Under the pieces are notes generated by a model, which saw nothing but the letters and a program-made list of their open reading frames with translations, was not told the origin of the DNA and made no database searches. Position numbers and translations under genes: made by a program. Positions 1 through 9,459 of a stretch of 64,000 nucleotides of DNA are shown piece by piece; positions within the stretch are counted from its first letter, which is position 1; each line of letters starts with the position of its first letter. Origin of the DNA: Nisaea nitritireducens (GTDB lineage Bacteria; Pseudomonadota; Alphaproteobacteria; Thalassobaculales; Thalassobaculaceae); the NCBI RefSeq assembly GCF_014904795.1, contig NZ_JACZFS010000055.1, positions 1 through 64,000 of the forward strand, read 5' to 3'.

Positions 1-413
1 TTGTTTTCCGGTGTGCGGATTTCGAGGCGTACCGCAACCCGGCTCTCATACCGTTCCGTCTGATCCGTGGTGAAAGCGCCCTTGAGGCCCTTCTTGATTT
101 TCAGCGGGGTTTCGGTCACCGAGGCATCGGTGATCACCATCACCAGCTTGTCCGGACCGCCTGTGGCCTGCAGTACATCCTGAGCCCACCTCTCTGCGGC
201 CGGGCCAGGTGCGACGGGCATCTTGTGCTCCACATTGGGCGCGGCGAAAGGCATGCGGAACTCGTTGATCACCTCGACCGAACCGACGGCAAGCCGGATC
301 GGAGTCTTGTGCCGGAAAGTCAGCTCCGGAAACTCCACTGCCGGCGGTGTGGCACAGGCACCGAGCAGCGGTGCCGCGAGGACAAAGAGAAGAAAAGCGA
401 ATCGGACCCGCAT
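1..413 (-). CDS. putative lipoprotein, 3' part beyond window edge
   Basis: This frame stays open from an ATG at 413 to the left edge, so only about 137 residues are visible and the C-terminus is missing. The N-terminus MRVRFAFLLFVLAAPLLGAC is a typical lipoprotein signal: basic residues, a hydrophobic stretch, then lipobox LLGAC with Cys20 as the lipidated residue. I recognise no domain in the rest, which contains segments such as VEVINEFRMPFAAPNVEHK and KLVMVITDASVTETPLK. It lies 75 bp downstream of hslO on the same strand and may be the last gene of the argD-argF-hslO transcript. The product is probably anchored in the inner or outer membrane facing the periplasm; its function is unknown. 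Confidence 0.7.
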   Translation of the reverse strand, partial: MRVRFAFLLFVLAAPLLGACATPPAVEFPELTFRHKTPIRLAVGSVEVINEFRMPFAAPNVEHKMPVAPGPAAERWAQDVLQATGGPDKLVMVITDASVTETPLKIKKGLKGAFTTDQTERYESRVAVRLEIRTPEN

Positions 414-488
414 CGAGACCCCCATGGATTCAAAAGATTAATGAGCCGAGAGACCCATTCTAACCCAAGTGGTGCGGCAGCATTGTGA

Positions 489-1451
489 TCAATCGTCAGT
501 GCCGGCCCGAAGTTTTTCCATGCCGGCTTCGTCATAATCCCAGCGCGTTTTACAGAACTCGCAGACGACGAAAATCAGATTATCCACTGTCATGTCCTGG
601 ATTTCCTCGTCGGACAGCGACTTCAGGACGGATTCAACCCGATCTTTCGAGCAACGGCAGCGTTCAGCCACGGGTTGGGCCGGATAGGCCCGGATTCCGC
701 TTTCGTGGAACAGGCGGAACAGCAGGCGGTCGGGCGCAATGCGGGTCCCGGCGATTTCATCCGGAGTGGCGCTGCTGACCATCACCATGGCGGTGCGCCA
801 GGCATCCTCGTAGGCGTCCATGTCGTGCACTGTGCGGGCCTTGCCCGGCTCCGGTGCCTCGCCGCCGTCGAGCGGCATGCGTTGCAGCATCAGTGCGCCC
901 GCGCGCCAGATACCGAACTCGTCCTTGCGCACGGCGACATTAATGCCGGTCTCGAGCTGCTCCGACTGGCGGAAATATTCGTGCGTGCATTCCGCCAGCG
1001 TCTGTCCGGACAGCGGCACGATGCCCTGATACCGCTCTGTGTCCGCGCCCTGGTCGACAGTGAAGGCGATATAACCGCCGCCGATCATCCGGGGAACGGT
1101 CGCTTCGCCGTTTTCCGCTGCCTGTTTTGCGGCATCTTCATCGAACGCGGCATAGCCGCGCAGATGTCCGTCGCTGGTGAAATCCGCGACCATGGTGCGG
1201 ACCGGCCCGTCGCCCTTGATTTGCAGCGAGAACACGCCCTCGTATTTGAGCGCGCCGGCGAGGCAGACCGTGATGGTCATGACCTCGCCGAGCAGTTTTG
1301 AGACCGGATCCGGATAGCCGTGCCGGTCCAGAATGGTGTGGACGGCCGAATTCAATCGCACCATGCGGCCGCGCAGGCCGAACGGATCGACCTGGAAAGG
1401 CAGCAAAAGATCGTCGTGACCCGACTCTGCGAAAATGTCGGCGGTGCTCAT
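489..1451 (-). CDS. hslO: Hsp33 family redox-regulated chaperone HslO
   Basis: 320 residues, usual length for Hsp33. The C-terminal zinc-binding redox switch is complete: a CxC pair (RCRCSKDRV) followed about 30 residues later by CEFC, the CXC-X(n)-CXXC pattern that releases zinc on oxidation and switches on holdase activity in the cytosol. The N-terminal domain starts with a short acidic extension, then LLPFQVDPFGLRGRMVRLN. The ATG at 1451 lies 28 bp after argF, and the argF-hslO neighbourhood is common in Alphaproteobacteria, so co-transcription is likely. The Cys spacing makes the assignment firm. Confidence 0.95.
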   Translation of the reverse strand: MSTADIFAESGHDDLLLPFQVDPFGLRGRMVRLNSAVHTILDRHGYPDPVSKLLGEVMTITVCLAGALKYEGVFSLQIKGDGPVRTMVADFTSDGHLRGYAAFDEDAAKQAAENGEATVPRMIGGGYIAFTVDQGADTERYQGIVPLSGQTLAECTHEYFRQSEQLETGINVAVRKDEFGIWRAGALMLQRMPLDGGEAPEPGKARTVHDMDAYEDAWRTAMVMVSSATPDEIAGTRIAPDRLLFRLFHESGIRAYPAQPVAERCRCSKDRVESVLKSLSDEEIQDMTVDNLIFVVCEFCKTRWDYDEAGMEKLRAGTDD

Positions 1452-1479
1452 CTTGATCTCCGGATCAGGCGTAATGGTT

Positions 1480-2382
<903 letters not shown>

Positions 2383-2408
2383 ATCGAAGTTCCAGAATCG
2401 GGGGCGGA

Positions 2409-2442
2409 CACCGGCCGGTCCATCATCGGGACCGGCCGGGTG
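2409..2442 (-). other. intercistronic stem-loop between argD and argF
   Basis: An inverted repeat with arms caccggccggtcc and ggaccggccgggtg around a six-base loop, with one bulged G. It lies wholly between the argD stop and the argF start. In the direction of transcription no U-run follows, so it is more likely an mRNA-stability or attenuating structure than a full terminator. Confidence 0.45.
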
Positions 2443-2447
2443 CCTTT

Positions 2448-3605
2448 TCAGGCGTCCCAGTCCGCGCAGACTTTCTCGAGAATGTCGCACGCTTCGGCGA
2501 CATGGCTTTCGTCGATGATCAACGGCGGCAGGATACGCAAAACGTTCCCGGCTGCGCCGACGGTCAGCAGGCCGGCTTCGCGCAGCTTGCCCTGGAGGTC
2601 CGCATTCGTGACCTCGCAGACCAGACCGAGCATCAGTCCCTTGCCTTTGACCCCCGAAATGATCTTCGGATAACGTGATGCAATCGCTTCCAGGCGCTTG
2701 TGGAAGTCGTCGCCAAGTTTCGCGACGCGATCCAGCAGGCCCGGCTCCAGCAGTACGTCCAGCACCGCGTTGGCAACGGCCATCGCCAGCGGGTTACCGC
2801 CGAAGGTGGAGCCATGCGTGCCCGGCGCCATGCCGGAGGCCGCCTTCTCGCTCGCCAGGATGGCACCGACCGGGAAGCCGCCGCCAAGACCCTTGGCAAG
2901 CGTCATGATATCCGGCGCGACCCCGGCCCATTCATAGGCCCAGAGCTTGCCGGTCCGGCCCATGCCGCACTGGATCTCGTCGAAAATCAGCAGGGCGCCG
3001 AATTCGTCCGCCGCCTGGCGGAGCGCCTTCAGATACTCGACATCGGCGGTGTTGATGCCGCCTTCGCCCTGGATCGGCTCGACCAGGATGGCCGCGGTCT
3101 TGGCGCCCATCGCTTCGCGCATCTCGTTCATGTTGCCGAAAGCGACATGACGGAAGCCTTCCGGGCGCGGGCCAAAGCCGGTCCGGTAGGTCTCGTTATC
3201 GCCAGCCGACAAAGTCGTCAGCGTCCGGCCGTGGAAGGCGGAGGTGCAGCAGACGATCTCGTTCCGCTCCTTCTCGCCGCGCTCCCACTGGTATTTGCGG
3301 GCAATCTTCAGCGCGCCTTCATTCGCCTCGGCACCGGAATTCGCGAAGAACACCGTGTCGGCGAAGGAATTCTGTACCAGCCGGTCGGCCAGCCGTTTCT
3401 GTTCCGGAACCTCGTAGAGGTTGGAGACATGCCACAGCTTTTCCGACTGGCTCTTCAGCGTTTCGACCAGATGCGGATGGGCGTGACCAAGGGAGTTGGT
3501 GGCGATCCCCGATGCGAAATCGAGATATCGTCGGCCTTCGGTGCTATACAGATAAGGGCCTTCCCCCCGCTCGAAAGCGATATCTATACGCCCGTATGTG
3601 GGCAT
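2448..3605 (-). CDS. argD: acetylornithine/aspartate aminotransferase family protein
   Basis: 385 residues from the ATG at 3605 ([20 protein letters not shown]). This is a fold-type I PLP aminotransferase: the cofactor-binding Asp is in [14 protein letters not shown] and the PLP lysine in [13 protein letters not shown]. The substrate-site region [10 protein letters not shown] is also present. It should convert N-acetylglutamate semialdehyde to N-acetylornithine, and it is placed directly before argF. A TTG at 3620, in the same frame, has a better-spaced ribosome-binding site (ggagaagg, 7-8 nt) and would add VTTV-type residues seen in relatives, so the true start may be five codons upstream. 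Class III aminotransferases overlap in specificity, but the operon favours ArgD. Confidence 0.93.
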   Translation of the reverse strand: MPTYGRIDIAFERGEGPYLYSTEGRRYLDFASGIATNSLGHAHPHLVETLKSQSEKLWHVSNLYEVPEQKRLADRLVQNSFADTVFFANSGAEANEGALKIARKYQWERGEKERNEIVCCTSAFHGRTLTTLSAGDNETYRTGFGPRPEGFRHVAFGNMNEMREAMGAKTAAILVEPIQGEGGINTADVEYLKALRQAADEFGALLIFDEIQCGMGRTGKLWAYEWAGVAPDIMTLAKGLGGGFPVGAILASEKAASGMAPGTHGSTFGGNPLAMAVANAVLDVLLEPGLLDRVAKLGDDFHKRLEAIASRYPKIISGVKGKGLMLGLVCEVTNADLQGKLREAGLLTVGAAGNVLRILPPLIIDESHVAEACDILEKVCADWDA

Positions 3606-3793
3606 CACCGTGGTAACCAACGTCCTTCTCCACCATAAAAAATGGCGGCACCGAAAACCGGCGCCGCCGGATATCGAAAAAAGCACGGAATCCGGGGGAC
3701 GCCAAGGGGAATATGGCGCCGCACCGGGGATATCCCGTGAATTTGCGCGAATCGAGGCCGGAGGCGTGCTTCCGGCGACACCGATCATAGTCG

Positions 3794-4837
3794 TCAGGTC
3801 CAGCGAAAGAGACCAAGCGCCGAGCGCACCTCGTCCAGAGTGGCCTGTGTAATCTCCCGCGCCTTGTCGGTGCCGTCACGCAGCATCCGCATCACCTCGC
3901 CGGGATCTTCCGCGAGCCGGGTCCGGCGCTCTCGTATCGGCCAGATCAGGGTCTGCAGGATCTCTTCGAGGTGGTTTTTCACTTGTATGTCGCCAAGCCC
4001 GCCGCGCCGGTACCGGGCTTTCAGGTCAGAGACCGTGCCCTGATCGTCCGAGAAAGCGTCCAGGTAGGTGAAGACGACATTGCCCTCGACTTTTCCCGGG
4101 TCGCTGACCTTGAGGTGATCGGGGTCCGTATACATGCGCCGGACAGCGTCGCGGATCTCGTCCGGGGAGGCGGAAAGCGGGATCGCGTTGCCAGCCGACT
4201 TACTCATCTTGCCGATCCCGTCGATGCCCGGCAGGCGGCCAACAGCGGGGATCAGGGCGCGGGCTTCGGGCAGGACGTCGCAACCGGCCAGTCGGTTCAT
4301 CCGCCGAACGATCTCGTTTGTCTGCTCGATCATCGGTGCCTGATCCTCACCGACCGGCACCAGCGTCGCCCTGAAGGCGGTGATGTCGGCGGCCTGGGAG
4401 ACCGGATAGCAGAGGAACCCCGCCGGAACGTCCCGCTCGAAACCGCGTTGCTGGATCTCGGTCTTGATCGTCGGGTTCCGTTCCAGCCGGGAGACGGTGA
4501 CATGGTTCAGGTAAAGCATCGTAAGCTCGGCAAGCGCGGGCAGGGCCGACTGGACCGCGATGGTGGTCAGCTCCGGATCGATGCCCACGGCCAGATAGTC
4601 GAGCGCAACTTCCAGGACGTTATTGGCGACTTTTTCAGGGTCGGCCGCATTGTCCGTCAGAGCCTGGGCATCCGCGAGCAGCAGATACTGCCGATGGGAA
4701 TGCTGGAGCGCGACACGGTTCCTGAGGGACCCGGCATAGTGGCCGAGATGCAGGGGGCCGGTGGTTCGGTCTCCGGTGAGAATGACGGGTTGAGTGTCGG
4801 TAGCTCTGTCGGGCGTGTGATTGGGGGCGATGTTCAT
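3794..4837 (-). CDS. trpS: tryptophan--tRNA ligase
   Basis: 347 residues starting [10 protein letters not shown] at the ATG at 4837; an in-frame ATG 57 bp upstream would add a tail not typical of the family. It is a class I aminoacyl-tRNA synthetase with the HIGH-type motif [10 protein letters not shown] near residue 30 and the KMSKS loop ([10 protein letters not shown]) near residue 200. It charges tRNA-Trp in the cytosol. It lies about 190 bp upstream of argD on the same strand and is probably transcribed on its own. The 3' half ([21 protein letters not shown]) is the usual C-terminal helical region. Confidence 0.95.
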   Translation of the reverse strand: MNIAPNHTPDRATDTQPVILTGDRTTGPLHLGHYAGSLRNRVALQHSHRQYLLLADAQALTDNAADPEKVANNVLEVALDYLAVGIDPELTTIAVQSALPALAELTMLYLNHVTVSRLERNPTIKTEIQQRGFERDVPAGFLCYPVSQAADITAFRATLVPVGEDQAPMIEQTNEIVRRMNRLAGCDVLPEARALIPAVGRLPGIDGIGKMSKSAGNAIPLSASPDEIRDAVRRMYTDPDHLKVSDPGKVEGNVVFTYLDAFSDDQGTVSDLKARYRRGGLGDIQVKNHLEEILQTLIWPIRERRTRLAEDPGEVMRMLRDGTDKAREITQATLDEVRSALGLFRWT

Positions 4838-5210
4838 TGGCTGCTCCGGGAAGGAAGCCGCCGTAATTCGGAAAGATGTCAGGAAAAGTCCCATGCTCGC
4901 CGGATCGCGGCGGCAGGGATCGAAAAATGAATAACGACGTGCCGCTCCTAAGGGGAGGGCCAGTAAAACCGAGTCTGAGTTTGCGCGTGGTTATCCATGG
5001 GAGATTGATGCCATTTCCGAGCCCTGCAATGCAATGATCTTTGGTGCGGAGCTGGAATTAAAGCTCGTGGGGCAACGGATATCCCCACCCCCTGTTTCTG
5101 AAAAGTCGGAAAAGTCCATAAAATCCAATGCGATCCTTCATGACTCGTAAAGCTCTGGCGGATATAGTGCAGTCACTTGAATAAGCGGAATCACCAGAAA
5201 GGAGTCCGCC
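4838..5210. other. 373-bp intergenic region between divergent trpS and a small ORF
   Basis: This stretch separates trpS (minus) from the small plus-strand gene at 5211 and should contain promoters for both. I find no convincing ORF, tRNA, trp-type leader peptide or terminator in it. The only clear signal is the aaaggag ribosome-binding site at about 5198-5204 in front of the ATG at 5211. Confidence 0.5.
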
Positions 5211-5381
5211 ATGACCGCACCCGTGCAGTCGAGCCTCGCTGTTTTTGCGTTCCGCGCAGACAAGCAGCAGCAAATTGTCCAGGCCCAGGTTGTCTCCAGT
5301 GCCGTTGAAACGGCCAAGCAGATCGCCCAGTCGACTGGAGCGCAGAGCGCTTCGTCATCAGGTGTCGACATTACGGTCTGA
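5211..5381 (+). CDS. small protein, 56 aa, weakly YjfB-like
   Basis: A short gene with a strong ribosome-binding site (aaaggag, 6-7 nt before the ATG). The protein begins MTAPVQSSLAVFAFRADKQQ and ends SSGVDITV. It has a short hydrophobic start, a Gln/Val/Ala-rich helical middle (QQQIVQAQVVSSAVETAKQI) and a Ser-rich tail. The layout vaguely recalls the 55-65 residue YjfB-like putative motility proteins, which have Q-rich helices and a terminal VDxxx motif, but the match is weak and no flagellar genes are near. It stands alone, divergent from trpS. Coding is supported by the ribosome-binding site and amino-acid composition only. Confidence 0.55.
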   Translation: MTAPVQSSLAVFAFRADKQQQIVQAQVVSSAVETAKQIAQSTGAQSASSSGVDITV

Positions 5382-5459
5382 GACCAGACGACTCTCATAC
5401 ATTTAAACCGACGCGGTATGCGGGCTTTTTGATGCCCCTGTTCCGCGCCGGTTTTGTTT

Positions 5460-5795
5460 TCAGCGCCGGCGTTTTTTCAGCCGGTCGATCTCCCGGAGCT
5501 GTACCTCGAACGCTTCGATCGCGTGGCGCTCCGCCTTGTCCAGCGTGCTGCGGTCCAGCTTGTCGACCAGCACCTGCATCGCCTCGCCCATACGCCCGAG
5601 CTGACGGCCGTAAGAGCCGACCTCGGTCAGGATTTCCTGCTCCAGATCGGGATCGGATGAGCGGCCGAGATTGACGTTGATCAGGCTGAAATTGCTCCCG
5701 GCCCAGTCGAACACCCATCTCCACGGATTGATCGCCTGCGTGACGTTGCCGGAGAGCGGCAGATTCACGGTGCGGGGGGAAACGCTATCTGGCAT
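5460..5795 (-). CDS. hypothetical protein, 111 aa, coiled-coil C-terminus
   Basis: Starts MPDSVSPRTVNLPLSGNVTQ at 5795 after a good ribosome-binding site (aaggagcg). The N-terminal half contains a Trp-rich hydrophobic patch (INPWRWVFDWAGSNFSLINV). The second half is charged and helical with heptad-like spacing (LGRMGEAMQVLVDKLDRSTL), ending in a basic RLKKRRR tail. I recognise no family. It is divergent from the lipase-like gene at 5906, sharing an AT-rich 110-bp spacer. Confidence 0.7.
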   Translation of the reverse strand: MPDSVSPRTVNLPLSGNVTQAINPWRWVFDWAGSNFSLINVNLGRSSDPDLEQEILTEVGSYGRQLGRMGEAMQVLVDKLDRSTLDKAERHAIEAFEVQLREIDRLKKRRR

Positions 5796-5857
5796 CGCGG
5801 CGCTCCTTTTCGAAAAATGAGACCAGCATCTCACAAATAACTACACGTCATAATAGA

Positions 5858-5889
5858 AAAATAGTAATATAAAATTACTCAACTATTTG
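5858..5889. promoter_or_regulatory. AT-rich nested inverted repeat upstream of lipase-like gene
   Basis: In an unusually AT-rich spacer between divergent genes, the arms agtaat and attact (5863-5868, 5874-5879) pair around five bases. They sit inside an outer aatagt/actatt pair (5860-5865, 5882-5887). Its position 20-45 bp before the lipase-like start suggests an operator overlapping a promoter. No known regulator is implied. Confidence 0.3.
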
Positions 5890-5905
5890 CGGAGAGGGAT
5901 GCGCG

Positions 5906-7228
5906 ATGGCGGATGTGCTGGATGAGGCGCGGGTCAAAGACCTGCAGGAACTGCTGCCCGGCGCTTATTACGGGATGGTCTGGCTGGGGCTGGCGAATGC
6001 CGCCTACACAAGTGAGTGGAAGCACAATGTCGAGAGCATGACGGAAGATCTGAAATGCGCCATCCAGGACCCGCAATTCATGCCTCTGCTCCCGCAGCCG
6101 GGAAATGTCGGCAAGAAAGACGCCCCGACGCTGGCAGGGTCATGGTCTCTTGACTGGGGGCCTGCGATTGCGTCGGACTGGAGCAATCTTGTCTATATTG
6201 CGTCTTATCGCAGTGGACCCAGCCAAACCGGTGCGCCGCTCTTCTTCGTTGTCGGCATTCGCGGCACGGATACCAGCACTGGCGGCAAAGGTCTGCTCGA
6301 CCAGATCGATCAGGATCTGCGCTCTTTCACTACCCACCCGTGGTCGGACTATCTGAACGATGGTGTGAAAATCGGATGGATAGAGAAAGAAAAGGTGGGA
6401 CCGCCGCCGACTCGTCGATCTGGACAAGCCGCTATCGCCGGCAATGTGGCGACCGGAACCATCCAGGGTTTCAACAAAATCGCGGGCCTGTCCGGCCGCT
6501 TCCATCGGGACGGCGATCTGCAAAAGCAGGCGTGCCCTGTTGTGGAGGCTTTGGAGGAGCTTATGGGGGAGGCGAATGTCCCCATTATCGTCACGGGGCA
6601 TAGCCTCGGCGGCTGCCAGACGCAGGTCATGACCTCTTATCTGGCCTGGCAATTCCCCGATCAGAAGGTGATCGGGCATCCGTTTGCCCCTTCGACAGCC
6701 GGGGACGCCGATTTCGCCAAGCAGGCGGCCTTTTCGACCGGGTGCTTCTGGTGGAACTCCCTGGATTTTGTCCCCTGTGGTTACGGTCCGCTCTCGGATT
6801 ACCTGCCGGGCGCGGAGGGTGGCTACAAATTCAAACTGGCCATCGCCTGGGCGATCGGGAATTTCTGGACCCGGTATGATTGGCCGGATACCGATCCGGC
6901 TGAGGCCGGGCCTCCTTTGCCTGCGAAAGATGTGCTGGAGATCGCGCTCGGTCTTGGTGGGCGCGATGTGGAAAAGCTCGATTTCGAGCGCCCGGTGCTT
7001 GGTGGTATGGCGGACATGAAGCTGAACGGCAAGCTGCCGAGCTTCCAGACAATGCGTGCGTTTCTGATCGCCGAAGGGCAGAAAAACCCGGATCTGAAAT
7101 CGTCACTCAATCAGCTGCTCTGGCAGCATTTTCCGCCGAATTACCGGCTCCTGCTGTGGGACGATTACAGCTCCGAGATGGTCTATTTCGATTACGAGAC
7201 CTACGATCCGCGCAAGCATCAACTCTGA
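5906..7228 (+). CDS. lipase class 3-like alpha/beta-hydrolase
   Basis: 440 residues. The nucleophile elbow is GHSLGG in PIIVTGHSLGGCQTQVMTSY (around residue 230). An oxyanion-type segment FFVVGIRGTDTSTGG lies near residue 113, matching the class 3 lipase pattern in which residues before the elbow read like FRGT. A later DFVPCGYGPLSDYLPGAEGG segment probably carries the acid/His part of the triad. There is no signal peptide, so a cytosolic product or non-Sec export is expected. The ribosome-binding site (ggagaggg) precedes the ATG. The substrate is unknown; the large size and C-terminal region after residue 300 are not typical of small bacterial lipases. Confidence 0.75.
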   Translation: MADVLDEARVKDLQELLPGAYYGMVWLGLANAAYTSEWKHNVESMTEDLKCAIQDPQFMPLLPQPGNVGKKDAPTLAGSWSLDWGPAIASDWSNLVYIASYRSGPSQTGAPLFFVVGIRGTDTSTGGKGLLDQIDQDLRSFTTHPWSDYLNDGVKIGWIEKEKVGPPPTRRSGQAAIAGNVATGTIQGFNKIAGLSGRFHRDGDLQKQACPVVEALEELMGEANVPIIVTGHSLGGCQTQVMTSYLAWQFPDQKVIGHPFAPSTAGDADFAKQAAFSTGCFWWNSLDFVPCGYGPLSDYLPGAEGGYKFKLAIAWAIGNFWTRYDWPDTDPAEAGPPLPAKDVLEIALGLGGRDVEKLDFERPVLGGMADMKLNGKLPSFQTMRAFLIAEGQKNPDLKSSLNQLLWQHFPPNYRLLLWDDYSSEMVYFDYETYDPRKHQL

Positions 7229-7230
7229 AA

Positions 7231-7268
7231 CGATGCAGGTCGCGGTTTCATACCGGCGACGTGCATCG
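7231..7268. terminator. hairpin between convergent genes, no U-tract
   Basis: A long imperfect palindrome: cgatgca pairs with tgcatcg, then gtcgc with gcgac, then ggt with acc, separated by single mismatches. It fills the 48-bp gap between the lipase-like gene and dcd, which converge here. Probably a bidirectional transcription-end structure, though it lacks a T-run on either side. Confidence 0.4.
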
Positions 7269-7276
7269 GTGGGCGG

Positions 7277-8431
7277 TTAGCTCCGGAAATGCTTGCCGAG
7301 CTTCAGGCCCTGGCCCTGATAGTTCGAGCCGATGCCGCCGGCGCCATAGATCTTGTCCGGGATCTCGATCAGCGGCTCGTAGACCAGGCGGCAGACGATC
7401 TGTCCGTCACTGATGACGAACGGCACGTCGTGGGAGCGGACTTCAAGCACGCCGCGGGTCGCCTCGCCGCCGGCCTCGGGCATGCCAAAGCCGGGATCGA
7501 AAAAGCCGGCATAATGCACCCGGAATTCGCCGACCTTCGTATCGTAGGCACGCATCTCGGCGGCATAGTCGAGCGGTACGGAGAGATATTCCTTCGAGGC
7601 GAGGATGTAGAATTCGTCCGGATCCAGCACCAGTTCCGCCGGGCGGTCCTTCTGGCGGTAGAGCGGCTCCCAGAAGTCCTGCACGTCGTAGCTGCCCGGC
7701 CGGTCGATATCGATCAGGCCGGTATGCTGCTTCGCCTTGTAGCCGATCAGCCCGGTCTTTGGCTCGCCGGTCAGGTCGACACTGACAGCGACCCCTTCCT
7801 TGATATCGGCCTCCTGGCCATGCACCAGCACCACGCTGTCCTGCAGCCGCCGCATTGCCGCGTCGCTGGCGACCGGATGGCCGCGCCGGAAACGGAGCTG
7901 GTTCAGCCGGGAGCCGGTACGGGCCAGCACGCTGAAGGTGCGTGGGCTGATCTCGGCATAGAGCGGGCCCTCATACCCTTCCGGCACGCTCTCGAACTCG
8001 GTGCCGTAATCGGTGATCAGCCGGGTGAAAATGTCGAGCCGGCCGGTGGAGCTTTTCGGGTTCGCCGTGCCGGAAACTTTTGCTGGGAGCGAGACGCTTT
8101 CCTGCAGGCGGACGATATAGACGCAGCCCTTTTCCAGCACAGCCCCTTCGCGCAGGTCGATCCTGTGCATGGCGAGGCTGTTCAGCCGGTCATCCACGGT
8201 GGCGTTCCGGCCGGGCAGGAAGCTGGCGCGCACCCGGTAGGCCTCGTCGCCAAGCCGCAGATCGATACTGGAAGGCTGGATCTGGCCGTCGATGACCGGC
8301 GTGTCGGACGCGATCTGTCCGTCCCGGATCATCTCCCGGATGGTCTGGCTCGGCAAAATCCCGGTGGTGCGCTTTTCGCGCGCGGTCAGGGTGCCGCCGT
8401 CCGGCGCTGTCATCGAGGCGTCTGCGGGCAT
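7277..8431 (-). CDS. dcd: 2'-deoxycytidine 5'-triphosphate deaminase (double-domain type)
   Basis: 384 residues, about twice the length of enterobacterial Dcd. Two dUTPase-like units are visible: the first includes PSSIDLRLGDEAYRVRAS and ANPKSSTGRLDIFTRLIT, and the second includes EFYILASKEYLSVPLDYAAE and HYAGFFDPGFG. This duplicated form is the one usual in Alphaproteobacteria. It deaminates dCTP to dUTP for thymidylate synthesis. The start chosen is the ATG at 8431; an internal Met (MTAPDGG) six residues later is an alternative. Confidence 0.93.
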   Translation of the reverse strand: MPADASMTAPDGGTLTAREKRTTGILPSQTIREMIRDGQIASDTPVIDGQIQPSSIDLRLGDEAYRVRASFLPGRNATVDDRLNSLAMHRIDLREGAVLEKGCVYIVRLQESVSLPAKVSGTANPKSSTGRLDIFTRLITDYGTEFESVPEGYEGPLYAEISPRTFSVLARTGSRLNQLRFRRGHPVASDAAMRRLQDSVVLVHGQEADIKEGVAVSVDLTGEPKTGLIGYKAKQHTGLIDIDRPGSYDVQDFWEPLYRQKDRPAELVLDPDEFYILASKEYLSVPLDYAAEMRAYDTKVGEFRVHYAGFFDPGFGMPEAGGEATRGVLEVRSHDVPFVISDGQIVCRLVYEPLIEIPDKIYGAGGIGSNYQGQGLKLGKHFRS

Positions 8432-8505
8432 GTCTTAATCCGCCAAATAAACCGTAATCGGCGCAAAATAGCAGACGCCGCCGCCGGGACCAGCGGTTTT
8501 GTACG

Positions 8506-9342
8506 TTAGCTGCGGATCTTGTAGCCGCGCTTCAGCAGCATGTAGCAGAGCGCCATCAGGATTGCGTTCATCACGATCAGCACGGCAGCGCCGATCAGCG
8601 GGTCGCTGTCGGACCAGCCGATCAGCCCGTAGCGCACGCCATCGATCATGTAGAAGAACGGGTTGAGGTGCGCGAGCTGGTTCCAGATGCCGGGCAGCCG
8701 GTCGATCGAGTAGAAGGTGCCGGAGAGGAATGCGAGTGGCTGGATCACGAAGTTGGTGACCGAGGAGAGATGGTCGAACTTCTCCGCCCACATGCCGGCG
8801 GCGATGCCGATCAAAGCCATGGCGAGCGAGGCGGAAACCGCGAAGAAGATGGCCACCGGCCAGTGCGCCGCATGGAAGCCGACAGCGAGCGACATGGTGA
8901 CGACGGTGGACACGCCGACGATCATGCCGCGCGTCACGCCGCCGAGGGCGAAGGCGGCCAGCAATTCGCCCGGTCCGAGCGGCGGCATCAGCACATCGAC
9001 GATATTGCCCTGCACCTTCGAGATCATGATCGAGGAAGAAGTGTTCGCAAACGCGTTCTGCATCATCGCCATGACGACGAGGCCGGGCGCCAGGAACTCG
9101 GCATAGGAAATACCGCCGCCGAGTTCGATCGAGCGCTGCAGGGCCAGGGTGAAGATGGCAAGAAACAGCAGGGAGGTGACGACCGGGGCGAACACGGTCT
9201 GGGTGATCACCTTCAGGAAACGCCGGACCTCTTTCTCATAGAGTGTCCAGACACCGATCCAGTTCACCATTCCGACCCTGCGTACAGTCGGAATGGGTAT
9301 GGTGTTCGCGTTGGTATTCGAGGCGAAAGGGCGGTCGGACAT
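8506..9342 (-). CDS. ABC-2 type transporter permease
   Basis: 278 residues starting MSDRPFASNTNA at 9342. The frame runs far upstream, but that extension is antisense to recX and is not protein-like. Six hydrophobic segments are predicted, including FAPVVTSLLFLAIFTLAL and WPVAIFFAVSASLAMALIG, with the ABC-2 signature region FVIQPLAFLSGTFYSIDRLP near residue 205. It should form the membrane part of an exporter of a polysaccharide, lipid or drug. No ATP-binding partner is in the neighbourhood, so the ATPase must lie elsewhere. Family membership is clear; the cargo is not. Confidence 0.9.
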   Translation of the reverse strand: MSDRPFASNTNANTIPIPTVRRVGMVNWIGVWTLYEKEVRRFLKVITQTVFAPVVTSLLFLAIFTLALQRSIELGGGISYAEFLAPGLVVMAMMQNAFANTSSSIMISKVQGNIVDVLMPPLGPGELLAAFALGGVTRGMIVGVSTVVTMSLAVGFHAAHWPVAIFFAVSASLAMALIGIAAGMWAEKFDHLSSVTNFVIQPLAFLSGTFYSIDRLPGIWNQLAHLNPFFYMIDGVRYGLIGWSDSDPLIGAAVLIVMNAILMALCYMLLKRGYKIRS

Positions 9343-9459
9343 GAACTGGGCCGTTGGCTGGGGTGCGTTGCCGGCGCACAATAGGCGCGGACAGCATGTG
9401 ACAGCAACCAGATGGGGTGTGAGGCGCGCTAAGCAAGCCGCGCCGGACCCGGAACCCGA

